From Cercophora sp. LCS_1 (Eukaryota > Ascomycota > Sordariomycetes > Sordariales > Lasiosphaeriaceae): DNA of 64,000 nt. The notes beneath the pieces were generated by a model. That model was not told the origin of the DNA. It did not search any database and saw nothing but the letters and a program-made list of their open reading frames with translations. Below, one piece after another: positions 24,463-35,169 of the stretch (within the stretch, counting starts at the first letter, position 1; every line of letters begins with the position of its first letter). The DNA lies in contig JAPZLL010000025.1 of the NCBI GenBank assembly GCA_036250225.1, positions 372,001 through 436,000 on the forward strand, in the 5' to 3' direction. A program made the position numbers and the translations under genes.

Positions 24463-25362
24463 TATCGACAGGCCTGAGAATAATATTGTAATTCCTTTGA
24501 AGTGTCGTTTTATGCCTCAGGAAATCCAATCTTTTCAAGGAAATACGGGTCCGACTTGTTCGTGCGCAGGCGATTTTGTCGAGGGCTGGGAGGTGTCCTC
24601 CCAGTTGTGCGATCCCGCAAAACCACATCGTCAGATGGGACGAGATGATCGTGCTCCAGTCCAGGGCTCATCGCAGCAGACCAAATAACATCAGTTCCAG
24701 GCCGTAAATTGCAGGTGGTATTGTAGGCTGCCAGTGATTCAAAACTCTCGGATAGGCACCTAATCTCCATCAAAGCCCGGGACATTCGATGCCAAGGTAG
24801 AAAAAGCGTCTTCGCCGTCGGTGACCTCGCTAGCTGCCGTCGGACTTTCGCAGCTTCCAGCAGGCAGGCAGCAGGATTGACCGACAGATATTCACTTAGC
24901 GGGTCCCGCTACCAGCTTTCATATGGCGGCAAAATCAACAATTGCCTCGTCAAAATGGGGCGATCATACCTTCATCTCGGAGCTGATCCAGGTAATTCAG
25001 CGTAGGGCTGTGTCCATCCCGTCGTTGGATCAGATCATCGCGTCGAATTCAGGGAATCAGGAGGGCGCCTGGATTACACTCCAGAACAACCAGGACTTTT
25101 GCACTCGATTCCCTGTCCCATATTGAAGTAATGAATGGGCCCTTCACGATCCTTGTTCCGTGCGCTGGGGGTGCCGTCCAACGACTGGGCCGTTATGGTG
25201 ACTTGTATCAAATGTCTTGAAGGTGATCCCCCTTCATCGTGCCCCCCCTGAGGCTCAACTCTGCTCTTTTGTGAGCGACATCCTGCTGAGGAGAGTCGGC
25301 GTCCACTCATTTGTTCTGTCCCTGACACAGCCCCCTCCTCTTTTTTTTTTTTTTTGTGGAAA
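24463..25362. other. Intergenic stretch upstream of the chitinase
   Basis: No gene is supported. A short plus-strand frame (24923-25126) lacks domain or signal features. A run of about 15 T residues lies at 25341-25355, immediately before the chitinase ATG. Confidence 0.35.
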
Positions 25363-28300
25363 ATGAGGGTTAGGGTGTTGGGAGACAGGGGTCGCTTTGG
25401 GTCCTCGGCGGGATCGGCGCTCTGTCTCTTCACCGTCTTCATCCACTTCTTCCTCGTGGCGCTCGTCGCCGCACAGCAAGACTCGACATGCTCGCCTGCA
25501 AGACCTTGCGCGCAAGGCTGCTGTAGCAAGAACGGCCAGTGCGGCTTCACTGACGCCCATTGCAAAGATGGTTGCATTTCCAACTGCGATGCAACGGCCG
25601 AGTGCGGCCAGTACGCCAAGCCTGAGAATCGCGACTGCCCCATCAACACCTGCTGCAGCCAGCACGGTTACTGCGGCACGACCTCTGGCTTCTGCGGCAC
25701 CGGCTGCCAGCCAAACTCCAAGGGCGGAGGCTGCGGATCGCCAGCGTATGCTTTTCCCCAGTCCTTTCCACATTTTGCGGGGTTCTCGCTGACATGATCG
25801 CGCAGACGGCCACAATGCAGCATCAACACGGACGCGCTTTCCTACAACAGGCGGATCGCGTACTACGAGCTCTTTACGCGCACCAAGAACTGCAACAGAA
25901 AAGAGCCTGGCGAACTCCCGCTAGGACCGCTCACCCATGTCAATCTCGCGTTTGTCAACTTTGGCGAAGACTTCAAGCTTATCGACGACAATGGCGACTG
26001 AGTGTCCAAGATCATGGTGCGCAAGTTCAAGTACCCAGACCTGCGCATCAACGTCGCCGTCGGCGGCTGGGCCTTCAACGATGACCCGACGGCCACGTAT
26101 TTTTCCACCATGGCCAGCACGCGCCAGAACCAAGCAGCCTTTATCCGGCCTGTCGTCGACTACCTGCTGAGCTACGGGCTCGACGGCGTTGATCTTGATT
26201 GGGAATATCCCGTTGCCACCGAACGCGGTGGTGTTAAGGCCGATGGTGACAACTATGTAGCCCTAGTCAAAGAGCTGCGCGAGGCCTTTGACGCCGAGAA
26301 CCCCGCCTGGGAGATCACGGTAACGCTGCCGGCGAGCTACTGGTATCTCCGCCACTTCAAGCTTGCCGAGATGAACAAGTACCTGTCGTACTGGAACGTC
26401 ATGACCTACGACATGCACGGTATGTGGGATCTCGACAACGAGTGGACTGGGCCCTGGCTTCGTGGTCACACCGAATGGCCCGAAATCGACGAGGGCTTCG
26501 ACCTCCTGTGGCGCAACGGCATCAAGCCGCAGGATGTGGTCATGGGCTTTGCATTTTATGGGCGTTGCATTTTATGGGCGCAGCTTCACAATGGCAGATC
26601 CTAATTGTCACGAGCCCAACCGCATTTGCAAGTTCAGCGATGGCGGCGCGCCCGGCGACTGCTCCGACACCAAAGGTATCCTGACCTACCAGGAGATTGC
26701 AGCCCGCAACAAATCGCTCGCCGTGCGCACCTACTACAACCAGGAGACGACGGTCAAGTACAACGTCTATGGTGGCTCGCAGTGGATCTCGTACGACGAC
26801 GCCCAGCCCTTCCATGACAAGCTGGAGCGCCTCTCGGAGCGCTGTCCCCCAGGGCTCATGATCCGGGCCATCGACCAAGACACGTCGCAGTGGGACGCCA
26901 TGGAGGGCTTGTTCGGAGATTACAGCCACACAGAGCTGTCCGGGTTGGGCAAGGCGTCGGCCGAGAAGCTGCATGACCTATTTGGTCAGTTCAACGGCCA
27001 AGACTGTATCGTCACTGAGGAGTGCATCAGCAGCGACGCGTCGGCGGAGGAACGGCGGAAGAAGGGCTGCCCGGCCGGCTATGCCTCGGTCGAGACGGCT
27101 CACGCGCCACCCCAGCGCCCCGACCGCAAGCTGGTGGGCGGCATCTGTGAAAAGGGCAGCTATCGACATATATGCTGCCCCACGCGGGCCATGCCGCGCA
27201 GCTGCTCCTGGAGCAGGTGCAACATCGGGGTGTGCCCCAAGGGCGAGTTTGTCCTCAACTCAGACCCATACACGGACCGAGAGGGTACCTGGCCGTGTAT
27301 TAAGGGCGCGCGTACGCTATGCTGCGAGGGTAATCTGCTCTTCGAGGGCTGCATGTGGACGGAATGCGACGGCGTCCCGCGGCTGCCCTCCGACCCACCG
27401 CCTTGCCCGGATGGGCTGGAGTATGTTGCTATGCGGCTCAATCAACCCGACGGTCGCCGTTGGTGCTCTAACAGCTACCGTCGTGACGACGGCGGCTACG
27501 GGTCTGGACTGCACGATCGCTTCCAGAGCTCATTCTGCTGTCCGAAAAAGTCAGGCCTCAGCGCAACCAAGTGTCATTGGAGCAACGAGGGATCGAGCGA
27601 CTCCAACGAGCCCTTCACATGGGAAAAAATGTGCAAGCCCTCGCGCTGTGAGCGCCACGAGATCGAAGTCGCCAATGCCCTGGATCCACCTCCACCCCTG
27701 AAGATGACGAGTCCCGGTAGAGGCTCCCTCACCGTGCGACGGCAACGAGTTCGGTCCCGGGATGGATGCCCGTTTCCCTCTCTGTTGCTCGCCGCCTGAC
27801 GAGTACACGGACGAGTGGCCTGTCGATCCAGCCAAGTTGTGGAAGGAGTACTGGAACGACCCAGATGATGCAACGGTGGTGTGGAAGTACACCAACAACC
27901 ATGACAATAACAACTTCGACACCGTGGAGAACGAAGACCCTGAGGAGATCAACGGCGACGACGCGTACGGATTCATGATGCTCAACGGACCCAAGGGCGC
28001 CATCGACAGCAAGTTTGCGTCGACCCACACCGTCGTGCGGCGCACCAAGGCGACCCCGCGGGTCAAGCGCGAGCTCGTCACCACCAACCACACACTCATC
28101 GACGCCGTGTTCGAAGATTCGGGAGAGATCATACACGTCTACTGCCACTACCCTGTGGGCTCGCCCGAGTGCGGCGACGTGTGGGAGGGAGGCGTCGAGG
28201 ACACCATCATCTCGCTCCCGGACCACGTCGGCGAGGGTCCCTTTGCCCGAATTGTCTACATGCGCCCGGCTGCTCCCGAGTTCCAACTGCCAGCACACCA

Positions 28301-29157
28301 CACAGAGCAGCGCCTCATCAAGCGCGTACAGCAGAACCCCATTTACGAGGTCAAGATCGACTACAGCTTCGACAGGATTGAGGCGCGTGCCGACTCCAAG
28401 CCAGTCAATATCCGCATCGACTACACCAATCTCCTTGGCTACTGGGAGGACATGACCGACTCGCCCCCAAGCCGCATCAAGAGGAGAGGTGGGGGTGAGG
28501 GCGACGAGGAAGCCATGACCATGGAGGACTTCCGGGTCCGTGTAAGGCGGGGAGTCGATCGCGACGAGAAGTCCGGTAGGCGCAAGCTGAAGCGGGACCT
28601 CCGCACCGCTCCTCACGCCGACCCGTGGGACAATGTCGTCTGCGCCGTCAACATCTTTGGCCAGATAGACCTGTACAGGGAGCCCCAAGATGGAAACGGG
28701 CCGGTGTGGAACGGATATTGTCTTGTGAACCCTCAAACCACGAGTAAGTCATGACCTCATCTACCTGTTGAATGACATTGCTGACCACACCAAATAGAAA
28801 CGGGTGGCCGAATGTGTACGGTATGTCGAAATGCTACATTGACTTTGGCGTTGGCGTCGTCGACAAGCGATCGGTCAACGGCACCGCGGTGGATGGCACT
28901 GGGTGGGAGATCAAGGGTGAGTTGGCACATTTTCTCGCCAGGTGGGAACATGACTGACGAGATGCCCCGCAGATATTCAGATCATCGATGACGAGGTCAT
29001 CCCGCTTGAAACTGCTTGGAGCGGCGCGGATGAGCCAGTCGCGGCACCCAGCGGCACCGAGACACCGGCATCGGCGATGGACGAAAGCTACGAAGTAATG
29101 CTGCCAACAAGAGAGAGCCTCGGAGCAGAGGCTGTGATAGCCGCTGGACCAAAGTAG
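25363..29157 (+). pseudogene. GH18 subgroup-C (killer-toxin-like) chitinase, disrupted
   Basis: The locus reads in order as a hydrophobic signal region, two hevein-type chitin-binding modules (CCSKNGQCG and CCSQHGYCG), a GH18 domain with catalytic DGVDLDWE (about 26182-26205), Cys-rich repeats, and a long C-terminal region typical of subgroup-C chitinases. Introns are visible at about 25752-25806, near 28743 and near 28918. Three lesions interrupt it. A TGA at 25999-26001 stands where Trp is expected. A perfect 16-bp tandem duplication at 26549-26580 shifts the frame inside AFYGRSF. Another frame change near 27727 precedes the PCDGNEFG segment. The junction at about 28742 is also hard to reconcile. 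Intact relatives degrade chitin and are often paired with LysM proteins, as here. Confidence 0.8.
26549..26580 (+). repeat. Perfect 16-bp tandem duplication inside the chitinase
   Basis: Bases 26549-26564 and 26565-26580 are identical (both begin TTGCATTTTATGG). Sixteen is not a multiple of three, so the duplication shifts the reading frame. Removing one unit would restore the expected GFAFYGRSFTM reading. Confidence 0.9.
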
Positions 29158-29357
29158 GGTGTGCGAAGGGAAATCTCTAGTTTAGGCTTCGCTGCCGGCG
29201 TTGAGGTGCGGTATATCACCTGCCCGTTGCCAAGATCAACTGGGCAACAAAAACATGGATTGTCAGACCAGGAATTTCCAAGATTCAACCCTACGTATTC
29301 TACATTGTTCCTTGATATACTAACACGTCCCAAAATTTGACAATCGCCCTCGTCAGA

Positions 29358-30170
29358 TTAACCCGGGCACCTCCAATACCCCTTGACCGTCGTATCCCCA
29401 CACCTCCAAGCCCGCTCATCCCTCACACAATCACCCACCATTCCGAACCTCGCATTGGAACCAGCTGGATTCCGCCACGTTACCCACGTGTTGAGTCCGC
29501 ACCCATTCCAAACGTATTCGAAACCGTCCGGAAGAACGAAAATTTCACGGCAGGGATTGCCGTCGTCCGCCAGGAGAATGACGGTGTAGTTACACGCCGA
29601 GGAGGTTGTGTTGTCGTTGTCGTCAGCGAAGGCGATTGCTGATTTGAAGGTCGTTGCCGATGCGGAGTGGGAGGGTGGGTGTTTCCGAGGGGAGCGGGAT
29701 GCGTACTGCGGTTGATGATGTTGATGTCGTCGGGTTTGTGGAAGTTGGGGTCGGCGGCGATGATGAGGACGAGGGCGATGGAGCTGTACTGAACAGACTT
29801 TGTGTTATTTAGCACGCATTTTATTCTTGCAAGGTAGGGGAAAACCATGTCTTCCTTTTCGTGCTTACCGTGTGCTATTACTCGTCACCACGTTCTTTTC
29901 GGTGTCTGGGTTGTCGTCTGATGCAGGAACGGGAGTTTTCCGCGTCAACAATGCGCCGGCCACTGAGACGGCAATCGATGCGGCGGCTAGGACGGCAAAG
30001 GCGGACATTAGCGCCCAGAAGCGATCCGACCGCTTGAATTTTATAGGTGGTGCAGTGGTTGAGTGTTGGCGCCGGCTGCGCAGGACTTGGAGGCCGGGGA
30101 TCGAACGTCGGACTTCTAGCGCCCCGGCTCGTCCGCTGAGCTCTGGTAATGTTGAGTACCCTGATGGCAT
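29358..30170 (-). pseudogene. Single-pass membrane-anchored protein with C-terminal Cys domain, frameshifted
   Basis: Exon 1 (30170-29869) encodes a cytoplasmic start (MPSGYSTLPE) and one hydrophobic span (FWALMSAFAVLAAASIAVSVAGALL). After a GT-AG intron, exon 2 begins at 29797 with a Ser/Thr/Pro-rich linker and PLRIGNDLQIS. Then the frame must change by one base near 29640 to continue with the conserved C-terminal domain (CNYTVILLADDGNPC, FEYVWNGCG, GDCVRDERAWRCG, WRCPG) ending at 29358. The family is a fungal transmembrane glycoprotein type that I cannot name. The frameshift may be real decay or a sequencing error. A second, more decayed inverted copy of the C-terminal domain lies at 31110-31371. 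Confidence 0.55.
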
Positions 30171-30812
30171 GTTGGCTCTCACTCAATTCGAGTCGTGTTG
30201 CCGGGTATACGGAGGAGGACCAGAACGAGACTTACAGAGAGGCCACGATCACTCCTTGATAAGGGGCTACGAACCAGGTTGACGGTCTAGGCTGCAGAGA
30301 AAATGGCCGACATGGCCAATCTTGGTTCTCAGTTACCATAAAGGGCAAGCATGTCGATGGGCGGTTTGTAAAACGCCACTCGATTCAAGAAACGCGAAAG
30401 AATGCAAAGGTGGGAATCTCAGTGGACGGCACTAGTGGCAGCCCTACGGAGGCTGTGTTGTCGGGGACCCAATTTCGGTTCGCATCCAGCGGGAGCGGCC
30501 GCTGCGGCTGTTGGTCGCGTTTCTTCGGCCTCGACGGGATGGGAAGACTTATCTGAATTGGGTAGTCGCGTCACTCCTTGGCTTCTTGATGGTTGTTTCA
30601 GGACTTTTCCTGTCTTGTGGCGCCCCTTGCAGTTCTGGCTGATTGTTCGGGGTAGCGGCTCCGATGTTTAGGGCCCCATCTCATGCCCCGGAGTCAACCA
30701 TGGTCATGATGTGGCATCTTCTGGCTCTACTTGGCACCTCGTCGCTCGCTAACGAGTATGACCACCCCTTCTCGCCGTCCTTCGCCTATGATCTTGCTTT
30801 TGAGCGCCCAGA
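30171..30812. other. Intergenic stretch, no supported gene
   Basis: Short plus-strand frames (30402-30671 and 30643-30876) show no domain or splice support. I see nothing else here. Confidence 0.3.
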
Positions 30813-31010
30813 AGCTTCCCCACCAACTGGATTGAGACAGCTTCATTCATGCACGAGCGGGTTCAGCTCAGTTTAGTGCATCACAAATCCACTAGCGCCT
30901 CCAAGTGGCCAATTGAATTGCTATATGAAAATACCTCATAGATTGGTAGCGACGCAACAGACCATGCCACTCTAAGAATTGGGGGTATATCCGATGATGG
31001 GGTCTAGAAC
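30813..31010 (+). repeat. Direct repeat, copy A (~198 bp)
   Basis: This segment matches 32343-32540 in the same orientation over its whole length. Shared blocks include TTCCCCACCAACTGG, TTGAGACAGCTTCAT, TAGCGCCTCCAAGTGGCCA and GGTCTAGAAC, with scattered substitutions and small gaps. It has no coding appearance. It could be a degraded transposable-element or LTR remnant, or part of a larger segmental duplication. Confidence 0.8.
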
Positions 31011-31109
31011 TTCGACCAACCATCTGTAAATCGCCAGAGCGAAAAGGGGCAATACCCTTATAGAGAATGCTAAAAGTGCGACGAAGAAATAAGGGCCAGT
31101 CTAGGAAAA

Positions 31110-31371
31110 TAATGACAGTAGCGATTTCCTTCCCATTGTATATTAATATTATGGAAATACATAGTGGAAACCCCCCCGCGGTGAGGTCTTTATTCTATGC
31201 TATAGCTTTAAATATCTTTGGAACGGATGTGGCGTGGACATGTGGGTAATATGACGGAATCCGTCCAGATTCATTGCCAAGTTTGAAATGTTCGGTAACT
31301 GTGTGATGGATAAATAAACCTGGAAGTCCGGGCAAGTAGCAATTATGGGGCGTTGGAAGTGTCCTGGGTAG
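31110..31371 (+). pseudogene. Decayed inverted copy of the Cys-domain protein at 29358-30170
   Basis: Read on the plus strand this stretch gives GEVFIL..FKYLWNGCG, a WV segment, a TGA where Trp stands in the other copy, RNPS, FGNCV, a TAA, and finally GRWKCPG followed by TAG at 31369-31371. This aligns end to end with the C-terminal domain of the minus-strand gene (REIFVL..FEYVWNGCG ... GYWRCPG stop). At least two stops and a frame change upstream show it is dead. The minus-strand Nudix frame overlaps it. Confidence 0.7.
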
Positions 31372-32048
31372 ATTCCCCAGGAGGCGAAGTGAGAGTCACG
31401 CCGTGGGTGACGAGCTGCGCATCTATGCTTGAGTGCGTCAGCAAGGCAAACCCTGCTCGGGCAAACAATACAAACAGTTTCTCGACAGATAGAAGTAGGA
31501 ACAGGAGAAGGATGCCGAATGCCATTAAAAAGAACGAAGGAGAACTGACAAATCGAATCGCCCATCCGTTCCCTCGCCTCCTCGTAACTAGCCCACAGCC
31601 CCTCATAATCCTCATCGTGTGCCACTTCTCCCGGAGACTCACTATCCCCAACCGCGACGAACCACGCCACTACAGCCAAACACCCATCCGGTTGATAGTG
31701 CATCATCAAGGCAAACGGCTCCGTCAACTTTGGACACCCCGGAATCAACACATCGCCCGTCTCATCAAACTTGGCTATGCCCACATCCGATGGCGGCGCA
31801 GTTGCTCGCGATGCGATAGCAACGGGGAGTAACGTCGCGCGATGCCCCGTCTCTTCAAAGGTCTCGCGGAGGGCGGCTGCCTCGAGAGACTCAGACCAGT
31901 CTTTATGACCACGGGGGAGTTTGTATATGTTTGAGCGGCGGTCATGCAGGATGAGGACTTTGCGCCGGGAGGGATCGACGGTTAGGCTACCTGCGGCAAG
32001 GTAGAAGGCCGAGGAGGAGAGCAGGGGAGGGACTGTCAGGGGTTGCAT
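31200..32048 (-). CDS. Nudix hydrolase (C-terminus uncertain)
   Basis: The open frame from ATG 32048 has a full Nudix box at residues 47-69: G-x5-E-x7-R-E-T-F-E-E-T-G, with REXXEE intact, preceded by a typical strand (VLILHDRRSN). Nudix enzymes cleave nucleoside diphosphates linked to another group, using Mg2+ bound by the box glutamates. The domain covers roughly residues 12-165. The remaining C-terminal part lacks Nudix character and runs antisense over the decayed copy at 31110-31371. The real protein therefore probably ends earlier through an intron or a lost stop. Substrate cannot be read from sequence. Confidence 0.75.
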   Translation of the reverse strand: MQPLTVPPLLSSSAFYLAAGSLTVDPSRRKVLILHDRRSNIYKLPRGHKDWSESLEAAALRETFEETGHRATLLPVAIASRATAPPSDVGIAKFDETGDVLIPGCPKLTEPFALMMHYQPDGCLAVVAWFVAVGDSESPGEVAHDEDYEGLWASYEEARERMGDSICQFSFVLFNGIRHPSPVPTSICRETVCIVCPSRVCLADALKHRCAARHPRRDSHFASWGIYPGHFQRPIIATCPDFQVYLSITQLPNISNLAMNLDGFRHITHMSTPHPFQRYLKL

Positions 32049-32342
32049 GATGACCGTGCAATATTTTGGAAGATCAAAAACAAAATGTCGAGTTCACGTC
32101 GTTGCGGGATGTTTAGTACTTGTTATTGAGCCATGAAGGCGTATTGAGCGACATGGGGGTACAGTGAGTCATTCGGTGAGCTGGGGAGGGTTTCATTGCG
32201 CAGCAATTTTGTGCCGACATGATGGCACATCTTACATAGCTGCCTTTTTCGTGTGCAACCTGAGCCACCATACCTCACACATTGCTATTCCCAGATAGCC
32301 AAGACTGCATCCGTCTGTGGCCTTCGATTCAAAGCGGTGCAA

Positions 32343-32540
32343 GAGTTCCCCACCAACTGGTTTGAGACAGCTTCATGCATGAATGGGCTCAGCTCCGTTG
32401 GGTGGTGCATCATAAATTCGCTAGCGCCTCCAAGTGGCCAGCTGAGGTGTTGCAAGACAAGCGCTTATTGGCAGCCACCCGATGACCGATACCACTCTCA
32501 GAATGGGGGGCATATCCGACAACGAAGGGAGGTCTAGAAC
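32343..32540 (+). repeat. Direct repeat, copy B (~198 bp)
   Basis: This is the second copy of the repeat at 30813-31010, in the same orientation. The two copies bracket about 1.3 kb that contains the Nudix gene and the inverted relic. Copy B lies just upstream of the FAD oxidase gene and may form part of its promoter. Confidence 0.8.
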
Positions 32541-32767
32541 ACTGCGAGGTGATGTCGAACTTTCAACCCAGCCCATCGCAGCACCAGCCCTGCAAGCTCC
32601 GAAGGAGGTTGGTGCAGAGGGGTGCAACCGTAGAAATACAAAGCGGGAGTCCATCCCAAATTACTATGCAATCCCTTTCTCCTAAGTGTCACCCTCTCCG
32701 GTGTCCAGATTCAAGACAGATATTTGCCCCTATTCAAGCAGCACTCTCGTCCTTGGACAACATCACA

Positions 32768-34495
32768 ATGGACCAAAGCAACAAGGTTTCTCTGGAAGAC
32801 GCCATTGAGCTCTTTATCTGGGCCCTCGAAAAGCCCAATGACATCGAAAAAAAGCAGCAGCTCATCGCTGCCTTTGAGAACGACCCGCAGACGGTTCTCG
32901 ACGCTGTCCACGCTGTCGCCCAGGAGAACAACCTTTACCCTCCACAATACGAATACATCGTCCCCGAAGACGCTGTTCCAGCCTGGACCAACTGCATCGA
33001 TGAGCAATCGTGCATCCCTCTCGAATACCGCTACCCCAACTCACTCAATGACCTCGTAGCCATCGTCAACGAAGCCACCACCAAGAAAGTCCCCGTTCGA
33101 GCAATCGGATCAGGCCATTCCTTCTCGGACATCACCAGCTCGCAAGACGCCATCCTCGTCGATCCCCACCAGGACCTCAGCCAAGGGCACCAAGGTCTCG
33201 CCGAAGTCTTCCCCGTCGACGCATCCATCCTGCACCCGAACACCGACCCAGCCAACATGATCCGAGCCCAATGCGGCATCACCGTCGCCGACCTCAACAA
33301 GCAGCTCGACGCCCGCAATCTCGGTCTCATCAACATGGGCGCCTACGACGGCCAGACCATCTCGGGCGCCTTATCAACAGGCACCCACGGCTCCGGCGCC
33401 AAGTACGGCCCCATGGCTGACTTTTTGCTGTCCATCGTCCTGGTGACAGAGACTGGCAAAGTCTACCAGATCGAACCATCCGCAAACCCCATCACCGACC
33501 CCGCCAAATTCCCCGGTCACCTACCGGAAGCACCCACTGTCCCCGTCGAACTGAAACAATCCGACGACTGGTTCCGCGCCGCCAAAGTTGCCATGGGCTG
33601 TCTCGGCATCATCTACAGCTACACCATCCGCGTGCAACCGGCATTCAAACTCTCCGAAGTCCGCACGATGACGAACTGGGAAACGATGAAACCGCTCCTC
33701 TCGTCGTCGACGTGGCCGCCGCCCATTCTGAACGAGACGGACCACTTTGAACTGCTCATCAACCCGTACGCCGAAGGCAACAAGTCGCACAAGTGCATCC
33801 AAGTCAAGCGCACGCGGGAGCCAGGCTCGACTCCGTCTCGTGGCGCGAGGTTGACGGGCATCTGGAAATGGCTCGAGGAGCTGGGCGTCAAGAACTCGGC
33901 CGCCCTGGTGGTGTTGTTGAATACGCTGCCGGGGTGGTTCAACCGCGGGGCGATCAACAGCGCGTTGGGGTTCTTGAAGGACGCGGATCCGCCGTATGTG
34001 GATGTCAGCCATGCGGTTTTCACGCTCGGGATCGAGAATACCATGAAGGCGTGGGCGGTGGAGCTGCATTTCGATGCGGCCGAGGATTGCGTCGCGGGTA
34101 TCGATACGGTGCTTGCTGCGTTTGAGACGTTGGGGAAGGAAAAGAAGTGGTATGTCGCTGGGCCGATCGGGGTACGGTTTGTCAAAGGGTCGGATGCGTT
34201 TTTGGCGCCGCAGGCGGGGAGGTTTACGGTTACGGTGGAGTTGGATATGTTGTATGGGATTAAGCATGATCGGGACTTGTTGGGGAAGGTGAAGGAGATT
34301 GTGTGTGGGAGTGTTGGTGGGGATGGCGGCCGCAGCGCGAGGGTGCATTGGGGGTTGGATTGGGGGTTTACGACGGCGGAGGATGTGAGAAGGTGGTATC
34401 CGGATTTGGGAAAATGGCAGGGCGTGTATCGGGAGGTGAATCAGACGGGCATGTTTGATAATGCTTTTACGAAGCGGTTGGGGTTAAGGGAGTAG
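32768..34495 (+). CDS. FAD-linked sugar-1,4-lactone oxidase (D-arabinono/L-gulono-lactone oxidase family)
   Basis: This intronless frame encodes 575 residues from ATG 32768. The FAD-binding PCMH-type domain shows the IGSGHSFSDI motif (about residues 113-122) and a TGTHGSGAKYG segment. The C-terminal ALO-type domain ends with HWGLDWG and DNAFTKRLGL. Fungal relatives are about 550-600 residues, so the length fits. They oxidise aldonolactones to ascorbate-type products, releasing hydrogen peroxide. There is no signal peptide. An upstream in-frame extension to 32549 exists but lacks conservation signals, so the shorter start with MDQSNK is preferred. It could also act on another sugar or alditol. 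It converges on the glyoxalase-fold gene. Confidence 0.85.
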   Translation: MDQSNKVSLEDAIELFIWALEKPNDIEKKQQLIAAFENDPQTVLDAVHAVAQENNLYPPQYEYIVPEDAVPAWTNCIDEQSCIPLEYRYPNSLNDLVAIVNEATTKKVPVRAIGSGHSFSDITSSQDAILVDPHQDLSQGHQGLAEVFPVDASILHPNTDPANMIRAQCGITVADLNKQLDARNLGLINMGAYDGQTISGALSTGTHGSGAKYGPMADFLLSIVLVTETGKVYQIEPSANPITDPAKFPGHLPEAPTVPVELKQSDDWFRAAKVAMGCLGIIYSYTIRVQPAFKLSEVRTMTNWETMKPLLSSSTWPPPILNETDHFELLINPYAEGNKSHKCIQVKRTREPGSTPSRGARLTGIWKWLEELGVKNSAALVVLLNTLPGWFNRGAINSALGFLKDADPPYVDVSHAVFTLGIENTMKAWAVELHFDAAEDCVAGIDTVLAAFETLGKEKKWYVAGPIGVRFVKGSDAFLAPQAGRFTVTVELDMLYGIKHDRDLLGKVKEIVCGSVGGDGGRSARVHWGLDWGFTTAEDVRRWYPDLGKWQGVYREVNQTGMFDNAFTKRLGLRE

Positions 34496-34615
34496 GGTCC
34501 ATGGTAGACACAGGGAATTTGGCATATTATGATGAACAGCATACAAATTTTGGACATTTAACTGTCCATAGTTTCTGCAAACCAAGCTGCATCGTGAAGA
34601 GAGATGCAAGCACAA

Positions 34616-35169
34616 TCAGGTCTCCTTGGCCGGCGGCTGCCAAATGGCAACTAAGTTGCCCTCGGTGTCGATGAACCTGGCCGAGTATCCCATCGTGCCG
34701 CCTGCAATGTCAAGCTTGGGCCTATACCCCGTCAGCACGGGTCATTCGTCATCCTTGGCAAACTCACAGGTGAACCTTCCCACCATTCTTGGCGACCACA
34801 TCCAGAGTCTCGTCAATATTGTCGACCTTGAACGATGGCAACAGCGGCATCTTCGCGAGGTGATCGGCATCAGCAACAGCAGCCACGCCCTCGGGCTTGG
34901 TCATCTTGACAAAGGCACCGTAGAGAGTGCCCTTGTAGAACATGGTGACATTGTCGACGCCCTCCATGTAACCAGGCATTGGTTCTTGGACATCGCAGTG
35001 GTCCATCCAGCCAAAGACGGCCTTGTAAAAGGCCATGGCGCGGGACGGGTCAGTGCAGGGCACTTCGAGCCAGCAGATCTCGCCGTGAGGTTGGATCTGT
35101 AACCGTTAGACAGGTCACTTCAATCGAAGAGGGTGAGATACCCACACTAGGAGCACCTTCGGATGACAT
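34616..35169 (-). CDS. Glyoxalase/VOC-superfamily protein
   Basis: Three exons (35169-35146, 35096-34768, 34721-34616) give 152 residues in frame. The first exon codes only for MSSEGAPS. The body shows the VOC fold pattern: an ICWLEVPCTDPSRAMAFYKAVFGW opening, a YKGTLYGAFVKM strand, a VDNIDETLDVVAKNGGKVH segment and the closing ARFIDTEGNLVAIWQ. Such proteins include glyoxalase I, ring-cleaving dioxygenases and antibiotic-binding proteins. The specific reaction cannot be deduced. The gene is convergent with the FAD oxidase, with about 120 bp between stops. Confidence 0.85.

Noticed and set aside
24923..25126. Small open frame between LysM and chitinase genes
   Set aside because: Short, without signal peptide or cysteines typical of a secreted partner, and no sign of conservation.
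30030..30140. tRNA-like sequence (GGTGGTGCAGTGGTTG and a GTTCGATCC-like box)
   Set aside because: The arms do not pair as a cloverleaf on either strand and the stretch lies inside the coding exon of the membrane-anchored protein.
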